Origin: Planctomycetota bacterium
Lineage (GTDB): Bacteria > Planctomycetota > UBA1135 > GCA-002686595
Direction: 5' to 3'
DNA length: 64,000 nt
Assembly: GCA_016795325.1 (NCBI GenBank)
Contig: JAEUHY010000045.1
Coordinates: forward strand, 62,001 to 126,000
A program made the position numbers and the translations under genes. This document shows, piece after piece, positions 23,485-31,763 of this stretch. Positions within the stretch are counted from its first letter, which is position 1, and each line of letters opens with the position of its first letter. The notes below the pieces were generated by a model, which was not told the origin of the DNA, did no database searches, and saw only the letters and a program-made list of their open reading frames with translations.

Positions 23485-25473
23485 TCAGCGCTTTCGACCA
23501 CGGACGTCGTGCACGACGACGCTGCGATCCGTGGAGCAGCTAATGAGCCGCTCGCCCGTGCGATCGAAGTCGAGGTTGTAGGGCTGGTCGCGGTGGGAGC
23601 GAAACTCACCCAGGACGCCGCCATGGCGCAGGTCGAGCAGCACGACCACGTTCGAAGCGAGCGCCACGCGCGAGCCGTCCGGTGCGATGTCGATGTGGTC
23701 GACGCCGTGGCGCAGAGCCGCGAGTTCGCGCACCAGCGCTCCACTCGACGCGTCGTGCAGCGTGATGGCGCCGCTGCGGCCGGCGACCACGAGCTGACGC
23801 CCGTCGGGGGTGAACTGCGCCTCGGCCACGTCGTTGTTCGCGCAGCGGATTTCGAAGGCAAGTTCGCCGCTCGCTGCGTTCCACACCAGCGCTCGAGCGT
23901 CGCGGCCCGTCGACACGCAGCGCGCACCGTCGGGGCTGAAGTTGACCGCGAGCACGGAACTGGCGTGTCCGGTGAACTCGAAGCGCTTCGCGTAGCTTGC
24001 GAGATCCCACACCACGACCGACTTCGCCACGCAGGCCGCAGCACTTGCGCCGTCGGGGCTGACGGCAAGTTGGCTCGTTCCCGCGCTCAGCTCTAGCTTG
24101 CCCAACTCCGCTCCGCTCGCCGCGTCCCAAGCGCGGAGCGCCGGTTCCCAGCTGCCGGAGACGAGGCGCTTGCCGTCGGGCGTCCAAGCGAGCGCGTGGC
24201 ATGACTTGTCGCTCGGATGCGCCGCCCAGCCGCGCACCGGCTTCAAGCTCGCGCCGTCGCGCAGTTCGATGCGGCCGTCGTAGCTCGCGACCGCCAGCAG
24301 CGCATCGTCGGGGCTGTAGCACGCGACGTAGGGCGCGGCGCTCGTTGTGAACGTCGCCGGCCCGTAGGCGTCCGGCGCGTTGGACCACACGCGCAACGTG
24401 TTGTCCCTCGCGAGCGAAACCAGCGCTCCGCCGCGTTCGAACGCGCACGCGAGGACGTCGTCCGCATGACCGCGCAATGTCGCGGCGAGCTTCCAGTCCG
24501 CGGTGCTCCACAGCTTGAGCACCCCGTCGGCGCCCGCGCTCGCGAGCTGCGCTCCGTCGCGCGACAAAGCGAGCTTGTCGACCGCATCGGTGTGTCCGCG
24601 CAGCGACGCGACGAGCGCGCCGCTCGTCGCGTCCCACACCCGCGCCGTGTGGTCCTTCGATGCGCCGACGACGAGCTTTCCATCGGCGCTCCACAGCACA
24701 TCGTCGACGGCGTTGTACAAGCCTTCGTCGGGCATCGCACACCTCACAGGCTCGCCGCCCGCGACGCTCCACACGAACACGCAGAAGTCCCACGAGCCGG
24801 CGGCGAGGCGCGCGCCGTCGGGCGAGAACGCGAGCCCGACCAGAGGCTTGCGTCCGCCTTCGAGCGTGCGCTCGAGCTTGCCGCCCGCGGGGTTCCACAC
24901 GTGGACGACGCCCCACACGCCGCGCGTCGCGTCGCGTTCGTACGAGCACGACGCCGCGCGTTTCCCGTCAGGGCTGAAAGCCGCGCCGCCGACGGGTGAG
25001 TTGTGGCGCGTGAAGTCGCTCAACAGGAGCCGGTTGGCGACGTCCCAGACCTTGACGCTGCGGTCGAACGACGCGCTGATGAGACTTTCGCCGCGCGCGT
25101 CGAAGCGCAAGTACGACGGACTCTGCGTGTGGCGACCCAGTTCAGCGACGTGCGCGCCGTCGCTCGCGCGGCGCAACTCGATGCGGCCATCGCTCAGCCC
25201 CACGGCCAGCAGATCCTCGCTCGGGTGCGCAGCGAGCGCTGCCGGGGCCGTGTCGAGCGCGAGCGTCACGCGCGACTCATCCAGCGAGGCGGCGTGCACG
25301 CGCCACTCGAACCCACGCTGCGCTGGATCCGTCTGGTCAAGCCACCGGCGCGCCTCCGCCAGCTCTTCGAGCCGTAGCGCGGACTGCGCCGCCGCCATTT
25401 GCGTGCGGTAAAGCTCGCGCGCCAGCTCCTCGCAGTTGTGTTGCAAGAGAAAGCACATGGTCAGCAGTGTCAT
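23485..25473 (-). CDS. WD40-repeat protein resembling the output half of planctomycete kinases
   Basis: 662 residues with about 13 WD40 blades (for example VKVWDVANR, AAFSPDGKR, HVWNPAGG, ARVWDATSG, LVWNAASG), enough for nearly two seven-bladed propellers that act as protein-binding scaffolds. The N-terminal 60 residues (CEELARELYRTQMAAAQSA, then EARRWLDQ and QRGFEWR) match the linker that in many planctomycete proteins joins a kinase and membrane helix to WD40 blades. Here no kinase or strong membrane helix is present. Its start overlaps the stop of the TetR gene by 1 nt (TGATG), so the two are translationally coupled. Confidence 0.82.
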   Translation of the reverse strand: MTLLTMCFLLQHNCEELARELYRTQMAAAQSALRLEELAEARRWLDQTDPAQRGFEWRVHAASLDESRVTLALDTAPAALAAHPSEDLLAVGLSDGRIELRRASDGAHVAELGRHTQSPSYLRFDARGESLISASFDRSVKVWDVANRLLLSDFTRHNSPVGGAAFSPDGKRAASCSYERDATRGVWGVVHVWNPAGGKLERTLEGGRKPLVGLAFSPDGARLAAGSWDFCVFVWSVAGGEPVRCAMPDEGLYNAVDDVLWSADGKLVVGASKDHTARVWDATSGALVASLRGHTDAVDKLALSRDGAQLASAGADGVLKLWSTADWKLAATLRGHADDVLACAFERGGALVSLARDNTLRVWSNAPDAYGPATFTTSAAPYVACYSPDDALLAVASYDGRIELRDGASLKPVRGWAAHPSDKSCHALAWTPDGKRLVSGSWEPALRAWDAASGAELGKLELSAGTSQLAVSPDGASAAACVAKSVVVWDLASYAKRFEFTGHASSVLAVNFSPDGARCVSTGRDARALVWNAASGELAFEIRCANNDVAEAQFTPDGRQLVVAGRSGAITLHDASSGALVRELAALRHGVDHIDIAPDGSRVALASNVVVLLDLRHGGVLGEFRSHRDQPYNLDFDRTGERLISCSTDRSVVVHDVRGRKR

Positions 25474-26093
25474 CAGGCTCTCCTGGAGGATTGGCGCGCG
25501 GCTGATTCGACGAGCAAGCGTTCGACGTACTCGCGCAGGTGCACCACCGCCGCGTCGTACGCCTCGAAGTTGCGGTAGGCGCGCGCGAGCATCACCGCGC
25601 CTTCCATGGTCGTGAGCACGAACACAGCGAGCTGGCGCGGGCTCGCGCCGGGCGGCAGACGATCCTGCGCGCTCGCAAAGCACTGCTCGACGGCGTCGAG
25701 CCAGCCATCGAAGTTCTGGACCAGCAGTCCGCGCGCCCGCGGATGGGTTTCGGCGAGCTCGAGCACGAGGTTCCCGATCGGGCAGCCGTGCTTGAACTCC
25801 GTCAGCTCGAGCATTTGGCGATACCCGGCGAGCAGCCCGAACACACGCTCGATCGGGTCGTTCGTGCTCTCCCAGATCGGCCGCAGCACGCCTTCGTAGA
25901 GCGTCTGCTTGCGTCGCTCGAGTGTCGCGAGCAGCAGGTCTTCCTTGGTCGGGAAGAAGTAGTACAGCGACCCGGGCAGGACCTGCGCCTTGCGCGCGAC
26001 CTGGGCGAGTCCGGTGGCGGCGTACCCCTGGTAGACGAACAGCTCCAACGCAGCGTCGATCAGGCGGTCTCGGGTGTCGGCGGCGGGGCTCAT
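25473..26093 (-). CDS. TetR/AcrR-family transcriptional regulator
   Basis: About 206 residues. The N-terminal helix-turn-helix reads TRDRLIDAALELFVYQGYAA then LAQVARKAQVLPGSLYYFFP, a textbook TetR DNA-binding domain. The C-terminal ligand domain includes GCPIGNLVLELAE, a signature of the LmrA/YxaF-like subgroup. ATG 26093 (MSPAADTRDRL) is preferred; a GTG at 26126 would add 11 mostly Pro residues. It probably represses itself and the overlapping WD40 gene, and perhaps the divergent fusion gene at 26213 through the 119-nt spacer. Inducer unknown. Confidence 0.88.
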   Translation of the reverse strand: MSPAADTRDRLIDAALELFVYQGYAATGLAQVARKAQVLPGSLYYFFPTKEDLLLATLERRKQTLYEGVLRPIWESTNDPIERVFGLLAGYRQMLELTEFKHGCPIGNLVLELAETHPRARGLLVQNFDGWLDAVEQCFASAQDRLPPGASPRQLAVFVLTTMEGAVMLARAYRNFEAYDAAVVHLREYVERLLVESAARQSSRRA

Positions 26094-26212
26094 GCTGGGC
26101 GGCGGCGGTGTTGGTTGGTTGACCACCTAAGCACACCATCGCGTCGCTCGCCCGTCAAGACCGCCCTCCCGCACCCTTGCAGCTCGTAGGAAACCCCGGA
26201 TCTTGGCGGCCC

Positions 26213-28069
26213 ATGAACGCCGCCCCCCGCCTCGGAGTGTGCTCCTGGTCGCTGCAGCCCTCGTCCCCCGCCGAGCTCGTCGCGAAGCTGCGCGAGATCG
26301 GCGTCGACGCCTGCCAGCTCGCGCTCGACCCGCTGCGTGAAGGCGCATGGAAGCTCGCCGAAACGCGCGACGCGCTGCGTGCGGCCGGCATCGAGATCCG
26401 CTCGGGGATGATGGGCACGCACGGCGAGGACTACTCCACGCTCGACACGATCCGCGTGACGGGCGGCGTGCGGCCGACCGAACACTGGGCCAAGAACCTC
26501 GCGATCGCGCACGAGGACGCGCGCATCGCCGCGGAGCTGGGCCTGCCGCTCGTCACCTTCCACGCCGGCTTCCTGCCGCACGAGCGCAACGACCCCGAAC
26601 GCGCGGTGCTGCTCGAGCGCCTGCGCACGGTCGTCGACATCTACGCCGAGCGCGGCGTCAACGTCGCCTTCGAAACGGGCCAGGAGGACGCCGACACGTT
26701 GCTCGCGTTCCTCGCCGACCTCGGCCGGCCGCGGGCGGGCGTCAACTTCGATCCGGCGAACATGCTGCTGTACGACATGGGCGAGCCGGTGAGCGCGCTC
26801 GAGAAGCTCGCGCCGCACGTGCGCCAGGTGCACATCAAGGACGCCGTTCGGACGAAGGTGAAGGGCCAGTGGGGCGCGGAGGTGCGCGTCGGCACGGGCG
26901 AAGTCGCTTGGGACAAGTTCTTCGCCGTGCTCGCGCGGCGCGGCGTGCGCGTCGACCTGATGATCGAGCGCGAGGCGGGCGACCAGCGCGTCGCGGACAT
27001 CAAGGCGGCGCGTGCACTCGTCGCCAAGCTCACGCCCGCGCCGCGCACGATCGGCGTCGGCGTGATCGGCCTGGGTTTCATGGGCCGCACGCACATCAAC
27101 GCCTTCGCGGCGGCGAACGCCGCGGGTTTCGCGAACAAGCTCGTCGCCGTGTGCGACAAGAGCCCCGAGCGCCGCGCCGGGCGCGCGAGCGCGGCGGGCA
27201 ACATCGCGACGGGCGGCGCGGGCGAACAACTCTTCGATCCGCGCGAGGTGCGCGGCTACGAAGTCGCGGCGCAGCTCTTCGCCGATCCCGCGGTCGAACT
27301 CGTCAGCATCTGCACGCACACCAGCACGCACGTCGAGCTCGCCAAGGCCGCGCTCGAAGCGGGCAAGCACGTGTTGCTCGAAAAGCCGGTCGCGCTCGAC
27401 AGCGCTTCGATCGAACAGCTGCTCGAGGTCGCGCGCCGCTCCAAGGGCCTGTGCATGCCGGCGATGTGCATTCGCTTCTGGCCGGCGTGGGCGTGGCTCA
27501 AGCGCGCGATTGCCTCGGGCGAGTACGGCGCGGTGAAGAGCGCCGTGTTCCGCCGCCTCGGCAGCCGCCCGCAGTGGGCCGCCGATTTCTACGCGAACAA
27601 CACCGCCAGCGGCGGCGCGCTGTTCGACCTGCACGTGCACGACGTCGACTTCGCGACCTGGTGCCTGGGCGCGCCGCGTTTCGTCTCCGCCGCGGGCTCC
27701 GAGGAGCACGTCAGCGCGCTCTATCACTACGAGAACGGCCCGCAGCACGTCGTCGTCGAAGGCGGCTGGGACCACTCGCCGGGTTGGTCGTTCAAGATGG
27801 CCTACACCGTGGTCTTCGAACGTGCGACCGCGGACTACGAGTTCGCTCGCGCGCACGAGCTCGTGCTCGCGCGCGACGGCGCCTCGACGCCCGTCGCCCT
27901 CGACACGCACAGCGGCTACGACGGCGAAGTGCGCCATCTGCTCAGCGCGCTCGCGAGCGGCTCGCGCGAACTCGACGCGACGCTCGAGGACGCGCTCCTG
28001 CACACGCGCGTCATCGAAGCCGAACGCAAGAGCCTCGGCGTGCGCCAACCGGTGATGGTTCGGCGTTAA
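26213..28069 (+). CDS. fused xylose-isomerase-like TIM barrel and Gfo/Idh/MocA oxidoreductase
   Basis: A 618-residue fusion. Residues 1-280 form an AP-endonuclease-2/sugar-isomerase-like TIM barrel, with metal-ligand style motifs TFHAGFLPHE, VAFETGQED, GVNFDPANML and QVHIKDA. Residues about 285-618 form a Gfo/Idh/MocA NAD(P)-dependent oxidoreductase: VGVIGLGFMGRTHINAF (Rossmann), HVLLEKPVAL (catalytic EKP) and GGALFDLHVHDVDF. The two activities normally come from neighbouring genes in sugar or inositol degradation; fusion implies substrate channelling. ATG 26213 was chosen because it leads straight into the barrel (PRLGVCSWSL). The stop is 9 nt before the next gene. Confidence 0.85.
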   Translation: MNAAPRLGVCSWSLQPSSPAELVAKLREIGVDACQLALDPLREGAWKLAETRDALRAAGIEIRSGMMGTHGEDYSTLDTIRVTGGVRPTEHWAKNLAIAHEDARIAAELGLPLVTFHAGFLPHERNDPERAVLLERLRTVVDIYAERGVNVAFETGQEDADTLLAFLADLGRPRAGVNFDPANMLLYDMGEPVSALEKLAPHVRQVHIKDAVRTKVKGQWGAEVRVGTGEVAWDKFFAVLARRGVRVDLMIEREAGDQRVADIKAARALVAKLTPAPRTIGVGVIGLGFMGRTHINAFAAANAAGFANKLVAVCDKSPERRAGRASAAGNIATGGAGEQLFDPREVRGYEVAAQLFADPAVELVSICTHTSTHVELAKAALEAGKHVLLEKPVALDSASIEQLLEVARRSKGLCMPAMCIRFWPAWAWLKRAIASGEYGAVKSAVFRRLGSRPQWAADFYANNTASGGALFDLHVHDVDFATWCLGAPRFVSAAGSEEHVSALYHYENGPQHVVVEGGWDHSPGWSFKMAYTVVFERATADYEFARAHELVLARDGASTPVALDTHSGYDGEVRHLLSALASGSRELDATLEDALLHTRVIEAERKSLGVRQPVMVRR

Positions 28070-28078
28070 TCTGAGTTG

Positions 28079-29536
28079 GTGAACGCGCGGCTGGCCATCG
28101 GATTGGGTGCGACGGCCGCGCTTGTGTTGCTCGTCGCGCTGCTCTCGCGCGAGCCGACACCTTCCAGCTCGGCGGCGACGCCGGCGGCGAGCGCTGAAGA
28201 ACGCCAAGTTCGTCCGGCGCCGGCGGTCGAGCAGCCCGAAGAAGCGCCCGTCGTCGAGCCGCAAGTACAGCCGCCCAGCGAGCCACAACTCGCGTCACCA
28301 GCACCGTCCGTCGCTGCACCACGCAGTGCTGAGCCTCTCGAACCGGAAGTCGCGGAGCGCTTGCCCGAGGGCTGGACTCCGCCGCCTGAAGAGTTCGGCA
28401 GCGTGACGGTCTTCGTCATTTCGAGAAAGGACCGCAAGCCGTTTGAGGGCGTCCTCGTGTGGTCCGAACCCGTCGGCGAGTTGGGCCGGTATGAGATGCC
28501 TGAGCCGCTGTACTCCGACGCCGAAGGGAAAGTGACGTTCGAGCGCGTCCCAGCGGGCCGGATGCGTGTGTGCACTCTCCCAGTAGGTTCAACGCCGCTG
28601 ATCAACGTGAGACACGGCGAAAACTCGGTGGCCACGGTGTGGATTGGAACCGTGCTTCGCGCGGTTGAAGGGGTCGTGCTCACGCAGCGTGGCGAGCCTG
28701 CGAAGGGCGCGGAGATTTGGAAGGCTGTACTGGGCCCCACAGGCGACATTCCGCGGCCGCTCGCACGCACGGATGAGTCCGGACAGTTCCGCATCTGGCT
28801 CGGCAACCCTGATGGCAGGCTGCTGTGCGCCCGCCGCGGAGACGAGCTCCCTTCGAATCTGGTCAAGGTTCCGCGGGACCCCATCGGAACTACGGAACGT
28901 GTCGAGTTTGTCCTCGGTCCGATAGGGCAGAAGCTGGAAGTGCGCGTTTTCGAATCGGCAGGCAAACCGATCGAGAACGCCGAGGTTTGGGTCAGTTGCA
29001 GCAGCTTGCTCGACCTCGCGCAGTGGAAGAACTTCTACGGAGAGCTTGGGAACTTCGGCAACTTCTGGCGCTCGACCAGCGACGCACAAGGAGTCGCGAC
29101 GTTGGGAGGTGTGCCAAGAGGCGTGTTGTATCTGGCCGCCTCTGCAGACGGCTTCGCCACCGAGTTCGTCCGGCTTCGTCTGCCGCATCCCGAGGACCCC
29201 CTTGAACGGGATGAGTTCGAACTGGAAGCGATCACGGTGACGGACGGGCGTTTCGACCTCACTCTGAGTCGAGGTGTCGTGCTCGAGGGTCGCGTGCTTC
29301 TTCCCGACGGTCGACCCGCGGTGCGGGCTGCGGTTCGTCATGGCCACGAGAACCGGCCAGGTTCCGTGACCAAGCACACCGACAAGGACGGTTACTTTCG
29401 CCTCCACGGCGCGCCCACAGGCGCTTGCGGCGTCTGGGCGCGGCTCGGCGACTACGCCACTGGCGCCGTCCTGCCCCCCGTGGCCGACGGCACGACTCGC
29501 TGGTGGGCGCCGGTCCTTCAGTACGACGGCCGCTGA
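28079..29536 (+). CDS. membrane-anchored carboxypeptidase-regulatory-like protein
   Basis: About 485 residues. An N-terminal membrane anchor (LAIGLGATAALVLLVALLS) is followed by a long Pro/Glu/Val-rich linker to about residue 100, then three or four carboxypeptidase-regulatory-like beta-sandwich repeats. Typical strands are KPFEGVLVWSEP, AEGKVTFERVPAGRMRV, DESGQFRIWL, SDAQGVATLGGVPRGVLYL, DGRPAVRAAVRH and DKDGYFRLHGAPTG. Such domains bind carbohydrate or stabilise surface proteins. Starts are GTG 28079 or TTG 28076. It follows the fusion enzyme by 9 nt, so it is likely co-transcribed, and is convergent with the beta-lactamase-like gene 10 nt away. Confidence 0.75.
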   Translation: MNARLAIGLGATAALVLLVALLSREPTPSSSAATPAASAEERQVRPAPAVEQPEEAPVVEPQVQPPSEPQLASPAPSVAAPRSAEPLEPEVAERLPEGWTPPPEEFGSVTVFVISRKDRKPFEGVLVWSEPVGELGRYEMPEPLYSDAEGKVTFERVPAGRMRVCTLPVGSTPLINVRHGENSVATVWIGTVLRAVEGVVLTQRGEPAKGAEIWKAVLGPTGDIPRPLARTDESGQFRIWLGNPDGRLLCARRGDELPSNLVKVPRDPIGTTERVEFVLGPIGQKLEVRVFESAGKPIENAEVWVSCSSLLDLAQWKNFYGELGNFGNFWRSTSDAQGVATLGGVPRGVLYLAASADGFATEFVRLRLPHPEDPLERDEFELEAITVTDGRFDLTLSRGVVLEGRVLLPDGRPAVRAAVRHGHENRPGSVTKHTDKDGYFRLHGAPTGACGVWARLGDYATGAVLPPVADGTTRWWAPVLQYDGR

Positions 29537-29546
29537 ACGCAGCGCG

Positions 29547-30914
29547 TCACTTGATGCGCACGGCGCCCGTGCGCGCGCCGTGTTGGATCAACACGAACTG
29601 CTGCGCGACTCCGCTGTCGACCGTGAACTCGAGGCGCACTTCGTCGTCGTCAGCGGAGATGAAGCGGTGCTCGCCCTGGTAGCGCAGACGGTACGGGCCG
29701 TCATAGGGCGACTGGAAGAAGAGCTGCTCGTCGCGCGCTTCGATCGTCGTGCGCGTGCAGCCCATGTAGTAGACGCCGGCGTAGATCGCGCGCTGTTCGC
29801 TCGTCAGCGGCAGGTCGAGGATCTCGCGCTCGGGGAGCTCGAACACGACGCTGGCGAGGTCTTCGGCGAGCGGCGCGAGCCCGGCGTTGTTCGGTCGGCC
29901 CGCGAGCGCGATCACGAGCTCGGACTTGGGGTGCCAGGCGACGTGCAGGGCCTGTTCGCTCGCTGCGCCGGCCCACACCAGGCACGGACTGCGGTTCACG
30001 CGCGAACGCGCAAAGCCCCACGAGTACGGCGTCTCGACGCCGGTGGCGAGCCGGTCCGCGGCGAACAGCGTGCGGCGCGCATCGCCTGAGAGCAGTTCGC
30101 CGTTGAGGCCGCGCAGCAGCTTGGCAAGGTCGTCGAAGTTGGTCGTGAGCGCTGGAATGCCGAGCAGGTCCGCGACCGCCACAGCGTCCGCCGGGGCGCC
30201 GCCCGCATAGAACGCCGCGTTCTTGGGGCGCGCCTGCACGGCGCCGAGTTCGAGCGACGTGCCCAGCATGCCGGCCGGCTCGATCACCCACTCCTGCAGC
30301 GCCTTGTGGACCGGACGCTCGGTGAGCTTCGTGACCAGAGCGATTGCGATCAGCGCATTCGACTCGCTGTACGCGAAGCACGAACCCGGCGCCGCGTCGA
30401 GCGGGCGCCCGCCGAGCCACGCGAGCACACTCTCGGCCGTCTGCGGCTCCTTGGCGGTCGCGACGAAGTCGACGAAGCTCGGCGCGCCGGAGGTGTGCGC
30501 GAGCACCTGCTCGACCGTGACGCTCTGCCCGCCGAACTTCAGCTCGGGCAGGTGTTTGCTGACGAGGTCGCTGAACTCGAACTTGTCGGCGTCGGCCATC
30601 CGCAGCAACGCGACTGCGGTCAGCGCCTCGAGCGCCCACGGCGCGGGCCGCGCGAAGTCCGCGCCCTCGCGCGCCGCGCCGGACTCACGCGCCGACCAGC
30701 CCGAGAGCGCGACCTCCTCGCCGAGCCACACCGTGGCCGACACGCTCGCGAGCTGCTCTTTCGCGTCGCTCTCCTCGAAGCACGCCTTGAGACGCGCCTT
30801 CGTGTCGTTGCGCGGCTCTTGCTTCGCCGCCTGCGGCGCCGTCCAGCTCGCCGACGCGAACACGCCCAACCCCAAAGCAGCCACAAAACCGATCGACATC
30901 GAGCGCTCGTTCAC
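29547..30914 (-). CDS. beta-lactamase-fold protein lacking the catalytic SxxK
   Basis: A 455-residue exported protein of the serine beta-lactamase/class C penicillin-binding fold. Landmarks: FEFSDLVSKHLPELKFG, HTSGAPSFVDF (the usual HTSGLP block) and FAYSESNALIAIAL (the YxN motif intact). At the position of the nucleophile SxxK, just before TAVALLRM, the sequence reads WALE, so both Ser and Lys are missing. It is therefore probably not a hydrolase. GTG 30914 was chosen because GGGAGG lies about 6 nt upstream and a signal peptide follows (MSIGFVAALGLGVFASA). The C-terminal part adds a beta domain (YAGVYYMGC). Ligand binding or a scaffold role is inferred. Confidence 0.8.
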   Translation of the reverse strand: MNERSMSIGFVAALGLGVFASASWTAPQAAKQEPRNDTKARLKACFEESDAKEQLASVSATVWLGEEVALSGWSARESGAAREGADFARPAPWALEALTAVALLRMADADKFEFSDLVSKHLPELKFGGQSVTVEQVLAHTSGAPSFVDFVATAKEPQTAESVLAWLGGRPLDAAPGSCFAYSESNALIAIALVTKLTERPVHKALQEWVIEPAGMLGTSLELGAVQARPKNAAFYAGGAPADAVAVADLLGIPALTTNFDDLAKLLRGLNGELLSGDARRTLFAADRLATGVETPYSWGFARSRVNRSPCLVWAGAASEQALHVAWHPKSELVIALAGRPNNAGLAPLAEDLASVVFELPEREILDLPLTSEQRAIYAGVYYMGCTRTTIEARDEQLFFQSPYDGPYRLRYQGEHRFISADDDEVRLEFTVDSGVAQQFVLIQHGARTGAVRIK

Positions 30915-31046
30915 GGTGGTCCTCCCGCGGGACATTCCCCGCTCGAAGGACCTTACTCCCCTGCGCCCGATCCCACGCCCGCCTCTTTGCGGGCGCGGCC
31001 TCGCCGGAGTGCGTACTCAGCGCGTGCGCAGGTCGATCCCTGCAAA

Positions 31047-31083
31047 TTGGGAGCGCCGCTCCCAAACTGCAAGGTTGGGAGCG
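31047..31083 (-). terminator. three-arm inverted repeat downstream of SRPBCC gene
   Basis: TTGGGAGCG occurs at 31047-31055 and again at 31075-31083, with its complement CGCTCCCAA between them at 31057-31065. On the minus strand the middle arm can pair with either flank, making two alternative hairpins 17-53 nt after the stop at 31100. It likely serves as the transcript end; a switch is conceivable but unsupported. Confidence 0.5.
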
Positions 31084-31099
31084 GCGGCGGGCGCGCGGA

Positions 31100-31627
31100 T
31101 CAGCCCTGCTCGCAGAGGCCCTTGAGCTTCTCGAGGCCGCGCTCGAAGGACGGGCCGACCATGCCGTCGAAGGCGAGGGCCAGGTAAGGACCGATCACGG
31201 GCATGTCGAGCTTGCCCTCGATCACCCAGATCACTTCGGTGCCGCCGTCGACGGGCTTGTAGTTCATCACGCACACCGAGGGCGAGCGGCGCTCGCCGTC
31301 GATGAAGGCCATGTCGTAGGCGATGCCGCTCGCCGGATCGCACTTGGTGAAGGTCAGCTCGCCGTTGCCGTCCTTGCCAGTCCAGCTCTGGTGCGCGCCG
31401 ACGCCCGTCGTCTTCTCTCCGAAGGTGGTCACGATCGTCGGATCGGTTTCGATCCACGGCGACCACGCCGGCCAGTTCTTGAGCTCGCCGCAGTGCTCGT
31501 GGATGCGCGCGGCGTCGGCCTTGATCACGGCGCGGCGTTCGACGCGGAAATCGGAGTCGAGCGCTAGGCCCAATCCGACGAAAAGGCCGACGATGACGAG
31601 AACGACGATGACGAACTTCTTCAGCAT
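31100..31627 (-). CDS. SRPBCC (START-like/polyketide cyclase) family protein
   Basis: A 175-residue protein with an N-terminal membrane anchor (KKFVIVVLVIVGLFVGLGL) and a helix-grip SRPBCC domain: RVERRAVIKADAARIHEHCGELKNWPAWSPWIETDP is the characteristic start (quoted here as consecutive blocks RVERRAVIKADA / RIHEHCGELKNW / PAWSPWIE). It then has HQSWTGKDGNGELTFTK and FERGLEKLKGLCE at the C-terminal helix. The domain binds hydrophobic ligands or lipids in a deep cavity. GGAGACTCCC lies upstream of the ATG, a reasonable ribosome-binding site. No obvious operon partner; the radical SAM gene begins its own unit upstream on the same strand. Confidence 0.8.
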   Translation of the reverse strand: MLKKFVIVVLVIVGLFVGLGLALDSDFRVERRAVIKADAARIHEHCGELKNWPAWSPWIETDPTIVTTFGEKTTGVGAHQSWTGKDGNGELTFTKCDPASGIAYDMAFIDGERRSPSVCVMNYKPVDGGTEVIWVIEGKLDMPVIGPYLALAFDGMVGPSFERGLEKLKGLCEQG

Positions 31628-31763
31628 GGGAGTCTCCGGGGAAGGGGCCGAACAGGATACGTAGCGCGGACGGCCGAATCACGGCCGATCGAGCGTACGC
31701 GGGGCCCGGAGACTCGCGTGTTGCGGCGCCGGCGGCAGCGAAACCGCGGGCGCGCGCGCCGCG

